Shown here piece after piece: positions 1-9,786 of a DNA stretch of 64,000 bases. A program made the translations under genes and the position numbers. Positions within the stretch are counted from its first letter, which is position 1. Each line of letters begins with the position of its first letter. This DNA comes from Chondrinema litorale (GTDB taxonomy: Bacteria; Bacteroidota; Bacteroidia; Cytophagales; Flammeovirgaceae): the NCBI RefSeq assembly GCF_026250525.1, contig NZ_CP111043.1, positions 4,601,001 through 4,665,000 on the forward strand, read 5' to 3'. The notes beneath the pieces are model-generated. The model was given only the letters and a program-made list of their open reading frames with translations. It did not search any database and was not told the DNA's origin.

Positions 1-12
1 TTTCTTCATTGA

Positions 13-663
13 TTAGATTAATTTCATTTTAGATATAGTTTCTTTCGGATTTTCTGCCTTAAATACTGCACTTCCTGCTACAAAAATATTAGCACCTGCA
101 TCTTTAATTTCTTTTATATTAGTAAGATCAACACCACCATCAACCTCAATACCTAAGTTCGGATTAAGCTCATTAGCCATTGCCCTTAATTTTTTGATTT
201 TAGCTAGTGCTTGTTTAATAAACTTCTGACCGCCAAATCCTGGATTTACAGTCATCACATTTACGAAATCAATATCAGCCAATACATTTTCTAATTGTTC
301 AACAGTAGTATGCGGATTTATGGCCACTCCGGCTTTGCAACCTAACTCCTTTATTAAACCTATTGTTCTGTGCAAATGTGGTGAAGCTTCAATATGTACA
401 GAGATAGAAGAAGCACCTGCGTCTTTAAAATCTTTCACATATTTTTCTGGTTCAACAATCATTAGATGCACATCTATTGGCTTTTTGGCTATTTTATTTA
501 TCGATGCACAAACAGGAATACCAAAAGAAATATTAGGAACAAAACGACCATCCATTACATCGAAGTGAATCCAATCTGCTTCGCTCTCGTTAATCATCTC
601 AATTTCCTTTGAAAGATTATTAAAGTCAGAAGCGAGGAGTGAGGGTGCTATTAAAGTTTTCAT
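13..663 (-). CDS. rpe: Ribulose-phosphate 3-epimerase
   Basis: Interconverts ribulose 5-phosphate and xylulose 5-phosphate in the pentose phosphate pathway, in the cytosol. The protein begins MKTLIAPSLLASDF and has the family's FDVMDG metal/catalytic segment, the HLM motif, VMTVNPGFGGQ and the C-terminal EVDGGV and GSAVF phosphate-binding segments. The frame is open a further 27 codons upstream, but those residues do not resemble the family. Starting at the internal Met gives 216 residues, the usual length. It is the first gene in the window, with no same-strand neighbour close by. Identification is secure. Confidence 0.95.
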   Translation of the reverse strand: MKTLIAPSLLASDFNNLSKEIEMINESEADWIHFDVMDGRFVPNISFGIPVCASINKIAKKPIDVHLMIVEPEKYVKDFKDAGASSISVHIEASPHLHRTIGLIKELGCKAGVAINPHTTVEQLENVLADIDFVNVMTVNPGFGGQKFIKQALAKIKKLRAMANELNPNLGIEVDGGVDLTNIKEIKDAGANIFVAGSAVFKAENPKETISKMKLI

Positions 664-914
664 TGGGCAAATATAGACTGATAAATGTATTCTATAAAAT
701 GCGATTTCATTAAATCTTTCGTATTTAAATTGCTTAGGTCGCAAATAAATATTTACTTTCAGTCCAAATAATTTTTTAAGCTTATCGAATTAAATTTTTT
801 TAATAAAGAATCGATTAAAATTCATTACAAAACTCTTTAAACTGCCTTTTATATACTAGACATTCTCTGATTATTGAAAGTTAAAGAGAGTCAAATTCAG
901 TATATATTTTCACC

Positions 915-2561
915 ATGCTTATAAAAAAAGAATACTACGCTTTTTTGCTTTTGATCTGTTCAGTTCAATTTGCTTTTGCTCAGTCAGATACTATTCCTGT
1001 TAAATTAATAGATGCAAGTTCCATCGAAAGTGCTTCAAATGATGGTGAAGGCGCCATTTTGGAGCCTATTGGTACTGTGGTTGATCTGGAAACAGACTTA
1101 CTCGAAGAAGGTTTTTGGCAAGATTTAGAAGAAGGTAAAAAATCTTGTACACTAGCTTTTTCTTCTGAAAGTGTCGAGGGAATCAATTTTTATTTTAAAG
1201 ATATGGTGTTACCTGAAAGTGCATCACTATTTCTAAAAGGTAATTACAAAGAACAGGAATTAGGACCATTTACAAATAATGAAATACATAATGGCATTTT
1301 TTCTTCAAGTTTTGTTTTTGGCGATTATGTAGAAATGATTCTCGAAGTAGATGAGCAGGATGTTGAGAAATCAAATATAATTATAGAGTCTGCTGGCTTG
1401 GCTTTTAAAGATGTGATACCCGAAGATAACCGTAAGGGATTTGGAGATGCATCTTCTTGTAATGTAAATGTGAACTGTTCGGAAGGTGACTTATGGAAAG
1501 ATGTTAGCCATTCAGTAGTTAGAATTTTGGTGAGAAGTAATAATGCAATTGGTTGGTGCTCAGGAGTTTTAATGAATAATACAAATCAAGATTTTACTCC
1601 ATATATTCTTACAGCCATGCACTGTGGTATGAATAGTATAACAGAAGAAGTGCTTTCACAAACCAATTTCGATAAGTGGATTTTCTTCTTTAATTACGAG
1701 GTTGATGATTGCAACGGAATTTTTTCATCTTCTGATGTTACAGAACAGTATGTGACAGGTGCAGACCTAATTTCTTACAGTGATGATGGAGGTGGTGAAA
1801 GAGGTTCAGATTTCTTATTGTTAAGGCTTCAAAGCGATGTTCCTGAAGAATACAATCCTGTATTTGCTGGCTGGAGCAATATTGAAGGTTCTTATGATAG
1901 AGGGGTAAGCATGCATCACCCAGAAGGCGATATAAAAAAGATTTCAACTTATAATACTTTGCTTGAGTCGAGTACTTATTCTTCAGATGCAAATATTAAA
2001 AACACTCACTGGCAAGTTTACTGGACGCAAACAGATAATGGATTTGGTGTAACTGAGGGTGGTTCTTCAGGTGCTCCATTATTCAATGTTGCAGGTCAAG
2101 TTGTTGGTACGCTCACTGGAGGTACATCAAGCTGTAATAATACAAGTGGTTTTGATATGTATGGTAAGATTGCTTACGACTGGGAATCTAACGGTACTAC
2201 ATCTACTTATAGATTAAAAGACTGGCTAGACCCATCTAACACTGGTGTGTCTACTTTAAATAGTATAGATTATTCTGGTAACTTTATAACAGGTGTAGAT
2301 GATGAAGTGGAGTATGAATTAAGTATTTACCCTAATCCGGTAGAAGATGTGTTGTACATCGATTTGCCAATCGACATATTAAATAGCCAGTTTAACATTA
2401 AATTAGTAGACACTTCTGGCAAAATCGTAATAAACCAACAATTTGATATTGATTATTCCGGAACTTTATCACTAGATTTGGCGCATCTTAGCCAGGGTAT
2501 ATACGTGGTTGAATTGAATGATAATGAATTAGTATACAGGAATAAAATTCTGATCAGATAA
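915..2561 (+). CDS. Secreted trypsin-like serine protease (lysyl endopeptidase-like) with T9SS sorting domain
   Basis: A 548-residue exported protease. Residues 1-23 form a signal peptide ending in FAFAQ. A propeptide-like region follows, then a chymotrypsin-fold domain from about residue 180. The visible catalytic triad is His236 (LTAMHCG), Asp299 (RGSDFLLL) and Ser385 (GGSSGAP). The CN...C...GD.W segment before the His and the paired cysteines resemble Achromobacter-type lysyl endopeptidases, but the specificity pocket cannot be assigned here. The last ~85 residues (YPNPVEDVLYIDL ... GIYVVEL) are a type A Por/T9SS C-terminal sorting domain, so the protein probably crosses the outer membrane and is released or surface-attached. 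The TonB-dependent receptor gene starts five bases after the stop codon, so the two are almost certainly co-transcribed. Confidence 0.9.
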   Translation: MLIKKEYYAFLLLICSVQFAFAQSDTIPVKLIDASSIESASNDGEGAILEPIGTVVDLETDLLEEGFWQDLEEGKKSCTLAFSSESVEGINFYFKDMVLPESASLFLKGNYKEQELGPFTNNEIHNGIFSSSFVFGDYVEMILEVDEQDVEKSNIIIESAGLAFKDVIPEDNRKGFGDASSCNVNVNCSEGDLWKDVSHSVVRILVRSNNAIGWCSGVLMNNTNQDFTPYILTAMHCGMNSITEEVLSQTNFDKWIFFFNYEVDDCNGIFSSSDVTEQYVTGADLISYSDDGGGERGSDFLLLRLQSDVPEEYNPVFAGWSNIEGSYDRGVSMHHPEGDIKKISTYNTLLESSTYSSDANIKNTHWQVYWTQTDNGFGVTEGGSSGAPLFNVAGQVVGTLTGGTSSCNNTSGFDMYGKIAYDWESNGTTSTYRLKDWLDPSNTGVSTLNSIDYSGNFITGVDDEVEYELSIYPNPVEDVLYIDLPIDILNSQFNIKLVDTSGKIVINQQFDIDYSGTLSLDLAHLSQGIYVVELNDNELVYRNKILIR

Positions 2562-2566
2562 GCCAA

Positions 2567-4969
2567 ATGCATAAAATTTACCTTACTTTTTTACCTCTTT
2601 TTTTCTTTAGTATACTTTTATGTAAAGGTCAATCAACACAAGTTTATGGTACAGTTCAAGATTCAATAGGTAAACCTGTGAGTCTTGTAAATATCTTGAT
2701 TGAAGGTTCTAGCAAAGGAACTACCTCAAACGACAATGGAAAATATAGCCTTACACTGCCTGCAGACTCTACCATTAGTTTAATTTTTAGCCATAGTGAG
2801 TTTTTAAGAAGAACTATACCTTTAAAGCTGAATAGAGGGGAATCCAGAGAATTAAATATTACTTTGAGCTATAATACAGTGATGCTCGAAGGTGTAGAAG
2901 TTACTGAAGTTATTGACAATTCCCGCGAAGAAGTTGGAACAATAGAGTTAAATCCTAAAACACTAGAAGCGATTCCTACACCATTTGGCGATTTTAATCA
3001 GGCTTTAATTTCTGGTGGAGGTCTTGGTATTACAGGTAATAATGAGCTATCAGCTTCATATGCTGTGCGAGGTGGTAATTTTGATGAAAACCTAGTTTAT
3101 GTAAACGGCATACAGATTTACAGACCGTTTTTAGTAAGAGCAGGCCAACAAGAAGGTTTAAGTTTTATAAATACCGATATGGTAGATAATGTAACCTTTT
3201 CTTCGGGAGGGTGGCAACCAAAGTATGGAGATAAACTCTCATCAGTATTAAATGTAGATTATAAAAAACCTGAAGAGTTTAAAGCTTCTGCCTCTGCTAG
3301 TTTACTTGGTGGTACTTTTCATGTGGAAGGAAGCAGTAAAAACAGAAAAATAAGGTTCATTACCGGACTAAGGCATAAGTCGTCAAAATACCTTTTAAAT
3401 ACGCTCGAAACCAATGGCCAATATTTACCTCGTTTTACAGATTGGCAAAATTACATCACCTTCGATTTGTCTGGCAAAAACAAGAGAGAAGGAAATACAG
3501 AATTATCCATTCTTACATCTTATGCACGAAATAGATACGAACTACAACCAGAATCAAGTGTTACGAATTTTGGTACATTTGGTCAGGCTTTTAGGCTAAG
3601 TGTTTTGTATGTTGGTGCTGAGGAGATGAATTACGATACCTTTCAGGGAGGTTTAAAATTAAAACATAAATTTAGTAGCAAAGTAATTAGTGAGGTGTAT
3701 GCTTCATTTATGAAGACGCGAGAGCGTGAATACATTAATGTGGAAGGAGGCTATTTTTTGTGTGATGTAAATACCAATACAGATTCAGATGGTTTTAATG
3801 AGTGTATTTATGTGAGAGGTTTCGGCTCGCAATATCATTATGGTAGAAACTTATTAGATGCCACTGCGACCTCTGTTGAAAATAGAAATACTTTCGCTTT
3901 ATGGAATCATACAACGATTGAAGTAGGTTTTCGCTTATCTGGCGAGCAGATAGATGATGAGCTTTATGAATATACATTTATGGACTCTGCCGATTATGTG
4001 CAGTTAGATGAGTTAATTGCCAGTAATAATTCACTCGGTTCAACAAGGTTGTCTGCTTATTTGCAAGCCAGACATCAGTTAGGTAAATCACATTCTATAA
4101 CCTATGGTGGTAGAGTGAGTTATTGGAATGTAAATGGACAATGGGTATTTAATCCACGAATTCAATATTCTTTTTCTCCATTTTACTGGCAAAACGATAT
4201 CGTATTTAAAGCGGCCGTGGGTATGTATTCTCAACCACCATTTTATCGGGAACTCCGAGATTTTCAAGGGAAGCTCAATCGAGACTTAAAAGCCCAACAA
4301 TCGATACATGCTATTCTCGGAATTGACTGGAATCTAAACCTATGGACTAGGCCATTTAAATTTATAACAGAGCTTTATTATAAGAACCTTTGGGATGTGG
4401 TGCCTTATGATATTGATAATGTTCGATTGCGATATTATGCAAATAATGATGCAGTTGCGTATGTATATGGGGCAGATTTTAGGTTGAGTGGAGAGTTTAT
4501 TCCCGGTACAGAATCTTGGATTAGTTTGAGCTATATGCAAGCTAGAGAAGATGTTCCTGGTGATAATCGTGGATACATTAGAAGACCATCTGACCAACGA
4601 GTAACCTTTAATCTCTTTTTTGAAGATCACTTACCAAATGATCCAAGCATCAGGGTATATATTCGTGGTTTGTACGGTTCTGGTTTACCTTATGGGCCAC
4701 CAGACTCTCCAGAATTTAGAGCTTCTTTAAGGTCAGGTTCCGATTATGTAAGGTCTGATATTGGCTTTTCTAAGATATTTAAGATCAAACAAAAAAGTGA
4801 TAAAAGAAAATTGGAATCTATATGGGTAGGGTTAGAGGTGCTTAATTTGTTTGGTTCTGAAAATCACATTTCTTTTAATTGGATTCCAGATTTTGATGGC
4901 AATGTTTATGCAGTTCCTAATAGTCTATCTCAGCGATTCTTAAACATTAAGATGAAAGCAAAATACTAG
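2567..4969 (+). CDS. TonB-dependent outer-membrane receptor with carboxypeptidase-regulatory-like domain
   Basis: An 800-residue outer-membrane active transporter. Residues 1-21 are a signal peptide. About 25-105 form a carboxypeptidase-D-regulatory-like beta-sandwich (VYGTVQDSIGKPVSLVNI, TTSNDNGKYSL). About 115-230 form the plug domain (YAVRGGNFDENLVYVNGI, GGWQPKYGDKLSSVLNV). The rest is a beta-barrel with alternating aromatic strands, ending in a terminal strand LNIKMKAKY. No SusD gene is adjacent, so this is not a canonical Sus pair. Translational spacing of five bases to the secreted protease upstream suggests uptake of a product of that protease or of a metal or peptide linked to it; the substrate is inference only. 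Confidence 0.88.
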   Translation: MHKIYLTFLPLFFFSILLCKGQSTQVYGTVQDSIGKPVSLVNILIEGSSKGTTSNDNGKYSLTLPADSTISLIFSHSEFLRRTIPLKLNRGESRELNITLSYNTVMLEGVEVTEVIDNSREEVGTIELNPKTLEAIPTPFGDFNQALISGGGLGITGNNELSASYAVRGGNFDENLVYVNGIQIYRPFLVRAGQQEGLSFINTDMVDNVTFSSGGWQPKYGDKLSSVLNVDYKKPEEFKASASASLLGGTFHVEGSSKNRKIRFITGLRHKSSKYLLNTLETNGQYLPRFTDWQNYITFDLSGKNKREGNTELSILTSYARNRYELQPESSVTNFGTFGQAFRLSVLYVGAEEMNYDTFQGGLKLKHKFSSKVISEVYASFMKTREREYINVEGGYFLCDVNTNTDSDGFNECIYVRGFGSQYHYGRNLLDATATSVENRNTFALWNHTTIEVGFRLSGEQIDDELYEYTFMDSADYVQLDELIASNNSLGSTRLSAYLQARHQLGKSHSITYGGRVSYWNVNGQWVFNPRIQYSFSPFYWQNDIVFKAAVGMYSQPPFYRELRDFQGKLNRDLKAQQSIHAILGIDWNLNLWTRPFKFITELYYKNLWDVVPYDIDNVRLRYYANNDAVAYVYGADFRLSGEFIPGTESWISLSYMQAREDVPGDNRGYIRRPSDQRVTFNLFFEDHLPNDPSIRVYIRGLYGSGLPYGPPDSPEFRASLRSGSDYVRSDIGFSKIFKIKQKSDKRKLESIWVGLEVLNLFGSENHISFNWIPDFDGNVYAVPNSLSQRFLNIKMKAKY

Positions 4970-4973
4970 AAGC

Positions 4974-5009
4974 AACAAAGCCTCGCAAATTAATTACAAG
5001 GCTTTGTTT
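4974..5009. terminator. Bidirectional terminator between convergent genes
   Basis: A perfect 10-bp stem (aacaaagcct / aggctttgtt) with a 15-base loop lies between the TonB receptor stop and the convergent peptidase stop. It has a short T tract on the plus side and A-rich sequence on the other, so it could end transcription from both directions. Confidence 0.7.
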
Positions 5010-5016
5010 AAACAGA

Positions 5017-6099
5017 TTAAAAGTCTGTATAAGCAGCTTGCTCTAATTCTGCTAATGTTTTAAAACCACTTTCTGGCTTTAAATATCCATTTAAAAACTT
5101 ATATACTTTTAATCTGATTTCTTTTGCTTTTTTAGTATCTAATCTATCAAAAGCATGGCCACCGGGCATGTCTTCGTAAATCTCATATTCAAACTTTTTG
5201 TTCTCCGCTTTTAGCGATTTTATGAGATGCTCTACTTCAAGCACGTTTACATCTTCATCATTGGTGTTTGTATGAATTAAAAGCGGGGTTTGCAGTTTAT
5301 GTGCATTCCATGCTGGAGATCTTTTTCGGTATTCATCAACATCTGCATAAGCGGATTTGCCAATGTGGTAATCTGCAGAATACAACTCTCTGTATCGCTG
5401 TGTTTTATAGCCCATACGAGCAACTAAATCGCTAACAGGCACACCAGAATAAGCCACTTTGTAACTTTCTGGGAATTCGAAAATATTCATTAGCGTAATT
5501 AAACCTCCATGACTCCAACCCATTATTCCTACGCGAGATTCATCTATAAAGCTATAGTTTTCTATCATGTAATCTCTAGAAGCTTTGGTGTCTTGAATTT
5601 CTAACCCTCCGTAATCAATTTGCTCATAAAATCCTTTGCCATAACCAGTACTACCTCTGTAATCTGGTGCTACAACAATGTACTTCTGAGCAACTAACTC
5701 TTTAATAATATGGGTGTAATAGGTATTAAAGTTACTATGCACTCCACCATGTGGAAATACTAAAAGGGGGTACTTTTTTTTAGTATCAATCCCTTTTGGG
5801 ATAAAAATATAAGTGTAAAATTTTAGTGGATTTCCAGCTCCCTGTGCTGTTGGATTTTTTTCAACTCTGGGTTTGGGACCTGTTAGAATTACTTTGTCGA
5901 CATAAGCGGCATCACCAACTCGGTCGTACCAGTAAATGTCATCGATTGATTTTTCTAGTGAATTAAAACTGTGTCTTAAATCACTAACTCGATTGTTTAG
6001 CGTTTCAATTTCTTTTTTGAGTTCTTCGACAGTTTCCTGTGCAATGCTAATTAGGGGTAAAGTCAGTAATGTTAAAATTACTAATAGGTGTTTTCTCAT
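5017..6099 (-). CDS. Exported S9-type peptidase / alpha-beta hydrolase
   Basis: A 360-residue protein with a signal peptide (residues 1-20, LTLPLISIAQ), a short coiled-coil-like segment at about 22-55, and a prolyl-oligopeptidase-type alpha/beta-hydrolase catalytic domain. The nucleophile elbow GWSHGG puts Ser at residue 196. The acid is probably in NTNDEDVNV, and the catalytic His is 315 in PGGHAFD. The beta-propeller of full S9 enzymes is absent, so it resembles the acylaminoacyl-peptidase/S9 C-terminal domain family rather than a true prolyl oligopeptidase. It probably acts on peptides or esters in the periplasm. The gene is convergent with the TonB receptor and upstream of none on its own strand. 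Confidence 0.82.
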   Translation of the reverse strand: MRKHLLVILTLLTLPLISIAQETVEELKKEIETLNNRVSDLRHSFNSLEKSIDDIYWYDRVGDAAYVDKVILTGPKPRVEKNPTAQGAGNPLKFYTYIFIPKGIDTKKKYPLLVFPHGGVHSNFNTYYTHIIKELVAQKYIVVAPDYRGSTGYGKGFYEQIDYGGLEIQDTKASRDYMIENYSFIDESRVGIMGWSHGGLITLMNIFEFPESYKVAYSGVPVSDLVARMGYKTQRYRELYSADYHIGKSAYADVDEYRKRSPAWNAHKLQTPLLIHTNTNDEDVNVLEVEHLIKSLKAENKKFEYEIYEDMPGGHAFDRLDTKKAKEIRLKVYKFLNGYLKPESGFKTLAELEQAAYTDF

Positions 6100-6180
6100 T
6101 TAAAAATTAGGTTTATGAATTATAATTCCTCGAATATATAAAACATAAACCTAAATTATTCTTTGTGAAATGGATTGAGA

Positions 6181-7581
6181 CTATTCGTCTAAGAGGGCGT
6201 ATTCATTTGCAACTGCTTCCATTATATAGCCAGTAATCCAGCCAATGTAACCAAGTCTTGCATAATAGAATTTCTTAGGTACATCACTATTTAACTGGTA
6301 AACTAAAGCATCTAGAATAATAGAACCGGCAATCATTTCTTCTCGGGTAAAAGACTTGTTTAGCCTATCAATTTCGGACTGTGCCTTTGCCCTGATATTT
6401 TCATCAGTAATGTAATTGAGGTTAGGAGCAGTAACAAGTTCATGCTCTTTCATCACATTTATTCTGAATTTTCTTATGTCAGCAGGAGATACCTGAACAA
6501 ACATTTCTTCTACTTTTTCTGGATACATTAAAGTAACAACAGCCCAAGGTGCGCCACCAGCCAAGTGTACAATTCTTCTTGTTCTAAATCCAGCGTTTTC
6601 AGATAGTTCTTTTTTCACATCCTGATAAACATATTCTTTAGCAAGGTATCTGGCTACGCTATCGTAACCCTGCAACATCTCAATTTTGTTTTCAGCAATT
6701 TTCTGTGCAAAAGTACCTGTGCCGAACTCAAATGTAAGTGGAGATAATTGATCGAGTTTTTTACCTACTAAAAAGCCTCCTTTCGTGTTTCCACTGCCAA
6801 TATCTATTGTGGTTGATATAGCTCTGTATCTTGGTAGTGTAGATCCTTTAATTGCGTAAAAAGCTTCTTCTTCTGGTGTGATAAAATGGATTTCCTTACT
6901 ATAGCCTTTAACACCATCATTAATCTTTTTCTTCACTTCTTCCAGCTTGCCTTTCTTTTTTGTTTCTGTCATTACACCACTACTGGCAACAATAAAGACT
7001 TTGTCTTCTGGAATTTTGTATTCTTTTTTTATGTGAGAATAAAATTCGTTTACTGCATCTACTGCTTCTTCTATTGCTTTGTCAGACAGACTTATAATGT
7101 TTGGGTTTATTGATGTATCTTCTTTAATATCAAAAAGATAATGACCATCAATACCAAGTCTAATGCCTACAACACTCAGTTTAACACCTTTTGCGCCGAT
7201 CTCGATGCCTGCATATAATTTTTCAATTTCTTCAACACCTTCTAACAAAGCGGTTACAGCTTTTACACTAGTTGCACTTCTTAAAGATTGGTAAATTTTT
7301 AGTGCCTTTCTAAAATTGACAATTGCATCGTCACTTCTGCTTTGATCACGATACAAAAGTCCTAGATTTTCATAGGCAGAAGCTTCCCAATATTTATTTT
7401 TATCTTTAATGGCATTAAGGCCTTTCAGTAAAAATTCTTCTGATCTTTGGTATTGTGCGGCTTCTCTTAAGGTATTACCTGTCTTAATGTATTCTAAGGC
7501 TTGATCTTCCTGTTTTTCCTGAGCTAAAAGCGTAATACTTAAAAACAAGCATGTTAAAAAAACAGATAAAAAAGTTTTCAT
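6181..7581 (-). CDS. Exported TPR protein fused to a Ppx/GppA-like phosphatase domain
   Basis: 466 residues. Residues 1-20 are a signal peptide (FLSITLLAQ). About 28-110 form tetratricopeptide-type helices (YIKTGNTLREAAQYQRSEEF, YENLGLLYRDQ, AIVNFRKALKIY). The remainder resembles the Ppx/GppA exopolyphosphatase fold of the actin-like ATPase superfamily: a phosphate-1-like loop IEIGAKG at 126-132, the Glu-rich TPEEEA at 235-240 where the family carries its catalytic glutamate, and a second glycine loop DIGSGN at 260-265, followed by HLAGG. Known Ppx/GppA proteins are cytosolic; an exported, TPR-fused version is unusual and its substrate is unknown. The family assignment rests on motifs read by eye. 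Confidence 0.7.
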   Translation of the reverse strand: MKTFLSVFLTCLFLSITLLAQEKQEDQALEYIKTGNTLREAAQYQRSEEFLLKGLNAIKDKNKYWEASAYENLGLLYRDQSRSDDAIVNFRKALKIYQSLRSATSVKAVTALLEGVEEIEKLYAGIEIGAKGVKLSVVGIRLGIDGHYLFDIKEDTSINPNIISLSDKAIEEAVDAVNEFYSHIKKEYKIPEDKVFIVASSGVMTETKKKGKLEEVKKKINDGVKGYSKEIHFITPEEEAFYAIKGSTLPRYRAISTTIDIGSGNTKGGFLVGKKLDQLSPLTFEFGTGTFAQKIAENKIEMLQGYDSVARYLAKEYVYQDVKKELSENAGFRTRRIVHLAGGAPWAVVTLMYPEKVEEMFVQVSPADIRKFRINVMKEHELVTAPNLNYITDENIRAKAQSEIDRLNKSFTREEMIAGSIILDALVYQLNSDVPKKFYYARLGYIGWITGYIMEAVANEYALLDE

Positions 7582-7921
7582 AAATGTCAGGTTAAATTGT
7601 TTTTGTAAAAACTGATACTTGTTAACGAGACTTAATTGGTTTTAGTAACCTATGTACTGTTAAAGTATTCAGAATTGATTATTAATTTATAAAAATTAGC
7701 AGTTACACATAGAACAGGTTCTTAATGGGGCAAATTTTGCTTAGATTAAAGTTTTTTACTGTTTGTCTGCGCTGTGGTCGAAAGTGTAGACCAAATTTAT
7801 GAAAGTATTTTTATCATAAAAAAGATGAATTTTACTTAGCTTTCATGCTAAAAACTGTAAAATTGCATTGAAGAATAGATTCAATATTTATTTTTTTCTT
7901 TTACAACACTGATTTTTTTAG
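7582..7921. other. 340-base intergenic region between divergent genes
   Basis: This AT-rich stretch separates the divergently read TPR-Ppx gene and the nucleotidyltransferase gene and must hold both promoters. No open frame of convincing length, no RNA gene and no perfect TAnnTTTG box with a correctly spaced TTG element were found. Confidence 0.5.
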
Positions 7922-8824
7922 ATGAAACCTACCTTATTGATTCTTGCGGCAGGATTGGGAAGTCGCTACAAAGGACTTAAACAAATGGATACTTACGGAC
8001 CTTCTGGTGAAGCAATCATCGATTATTCTATTTATGATGCTATTCAGGCTGGTTTTGGAAAAATTGTTTTTGTTATTAACAAAGCAATTGAGGAAGATTT
8101 TAAGGAAATGTTTATCAAGAAATTAGAAGGTAAAATTTCTGTTGAATATGTATTGCAAGAGCTAAATGCTTTACCTGAAGGTTTTGAATTGCCAGAAGAA
8201 AGAGTAAAGCCTTGGGGAACAGGACATGCGATTCTTGTTGCTGCTGATGCTATTGATACACCTTTTGCAGTAATTAATGCTGATGATTTTTATGGCTATG
8301 CTTCATTTAAAGCATTAGCAGATTATCTATCTAATATGGAGCTTTCTTCAACCAATTATTGTATGGTTGGTTACAGATTGCATAACACCTTGTCTGATCA
8401 TGGAAGTGTTTCTCGTGGTATTTGCCAAACAGACGAAGAAGATTTTCTTTTAAGTATTGTTGAGCGTACTAAGATTAACAAACAAGAAGGGCAAATCGCT
8501 TATGTAGAAAATGAAGAACGCATACCTCTAACTGGAAATGAAGTAGCATCTATGAACATGATGGGTTTTCCACCGTCTGTAATGGATCATTACAAAAGCC
8601 AGTTTATAGATTTTCTTAAAGAACATTTGAATACTCCAAAATCTGAATATTTTATTCCAACAGTAGTAAATAATCTTATTAACTCTGGTACCGCCAAAAT
8701 GAAAGTACTTGATACGCCTGAAAAATGGTTTGGTGTAACTTACAGAGAAGACAAAGAAATTGCTGTTGAAAAATTAAAAGCACTTGTAGAACAAGGGGTT
8801 TACCCTAAAGATTTATGGGCCTGA
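7922..8824 (+). CDS. NDP-sugar pyrophosphorylase-family nucleotidyltransferase
   Basis: A 300-residue cytosolic nucleotidyltransferase. The N-terminus LILAAGLGSRYKGLKQ is the GxGxRxx...K nucleotide-binding signature of sugar-phosphate nucleotidylyltransferases, and NADDFYGY is the metal-binding Asp segment. PWGTGHAILVAAD matches the conserved loop that contacts the nucleobase. It lacks a left-handed beta-helix, so it is not a GlmU-type bifunctional enzyme. The sugar substrate cannot be read from the sequence. The exchanger gene downstream starts ten bases before this gene's stop, indicating co-transcription, although the functional link is not obvious. Confidence 0.82.
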   Translation: MKPTLLILAAGLGSRYKGLKQMDTYGPSGEAIIDYSIYDAIQAGFGKIVFVINKAIEEDFKEMFIKKLEGKISVEYVLQELNALPEGFELPEERVKPWGTGHAILVAADAIDTPFAVINADDFYGYASFKALADYLSNMELSSTNYCMVGYRLHNTLSDHGSVSRGICQTDEEDFLLSIVERTKINKQEGQIAYVENEERIPLTGNEVASMNMMGFPPSVMDHYKSQFIDFLKEHLNTPKSEYFIPTVVNNLINSGTAKMKVLDTPEKWFGVTYREDKEIAVEKLKALVEQGVYPKDLWA

Positions 8825-9786
8825 TAATACTGGATATTTCATTCCTGATAATCGGATTTATACTTCTTATAAAGGGAGCACAATTTCTTATAAATGGAGC
8901 CAGTGCCTTGGCACAAAGATATGCCATTCCAGATTTGCTAGTTGGAGTAACGGTACTGGCTTTTGGTACTTCAATGCCAGAATTAGTGGTAAATGCCGTA
9001 TCCTCTTATAGAGGTTTTCATAATATGGTATTTGCCACAATTATTGGTGCAAATATCTTTAATTTATATGTAATTTTAGGGTTAGTTGGATTAATAATTC
9101 CTTTCAACTTACCCAATAGGACTATTTGGCAGGAGATTCCTCTATTAATAGTTATTTCTATTCTAGTGTTTGTACTTTGTAATGATGCTTTGTTCTTCGA
9201 TAAAGATGTGAACGAAATATCAAGATTGGATGGAGTGCTACTACTGTTTTTATTTGTTCTTTATCTATTATTCATCTTTGCTCATTTAAAAGGTACCGGT
9301 TTAAACAGAGTAGAAAAGGAAGTTAAAATTGTACCCACTTGGAAAATATTGTTGTTGATAGGAGGGGGCTCATTGGCGACTTCTTTTGGTGGTGATTTAA
9401 TTGTAGATAAAGCAACCAGTATATCTAACTTTTTTGAAGTTACCCGTAGGTTTTTTGGATTAACTATAATTGCCACTTTTACCTCTTTACCAGAGTTGGT
9501 TACATCGACCATAGCAGTTTACAGAAAACAACCGGGTTTAGCATTCGGTAATGTTATTGGTTCCAGTATGTTTAATTTCTTATTTGTATTGGGAGTTTCT
9601 GGTATTGTACACGAGTTGCCCTATAACAAAGGATTTAACTTTGATCTAAATTTCTTCTTTTTTGGTACTGTATTGTTATTTGTAGGCATGTTTTCTGGCA
9701 GGCTAAAGCGATTAGATAGGTGGCAATCTTTTTTCTTTTTACTGTTTTTTATCGCTTATATCTATTTTGTATTTGTAAGGGTGTAG
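8815..9786 (+). CDS. Calcium/sodium antiporter (CaCA family, YrbG-like)
   Basis: A 323-residue inner-membrane cation exchanger. It has about ten hydrophobic segments and the two inverted alpha-repeats of the family. Repeat 1 holds FGTSMPELVVNAVSSYRG and IGANIFNLYVILG; repeat 2 holds ATFTSLPELVTSTIAVYRK and IGSSMFNFLFVLG. The Glu in each (T)S(M/L)PEL motif is the ion-binding carboxylate. The start overlaps the nucleotidyltransferase stop by ten bases, implying translational coupling. The 3' end abuts the convergent histidine kinase gene with no spacer. Confidence 0.92.
   Translation: MGLIILDISFLIIGFILLIKGAQFLINGASALAQRYAIPDLLVGVTVLAFGTSMPELVVNAVSSYRGFHNMVFATIIGANIFNLYVILGLVGLIIPFNLPNRTIWQEIPLLIVISILVFVLCNDALFFDKDVNEISRLDGVLLLFLFVLYLLFIFAHLKGTGLNRVEKEVKIVPTWKILLLIGGGSLATSFGGDLIVDKATSISNFFEVTRRFFGLTIIATFTSLPELVTSTIAVYRKQPGLAFGNVIGSSMFNFLFVLGVSGIVHELPYNKGFNFDLNFFFFGTVLLFVGMFSGRLKRLDRWQSFFFLLFFIAYIYFVFVRV

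Noticed and set aside
664..744. Upstream extension of rpe
   Set aside because: The extra 27 residues do not resemble the family, whose N-terminus begins at the internal Met.
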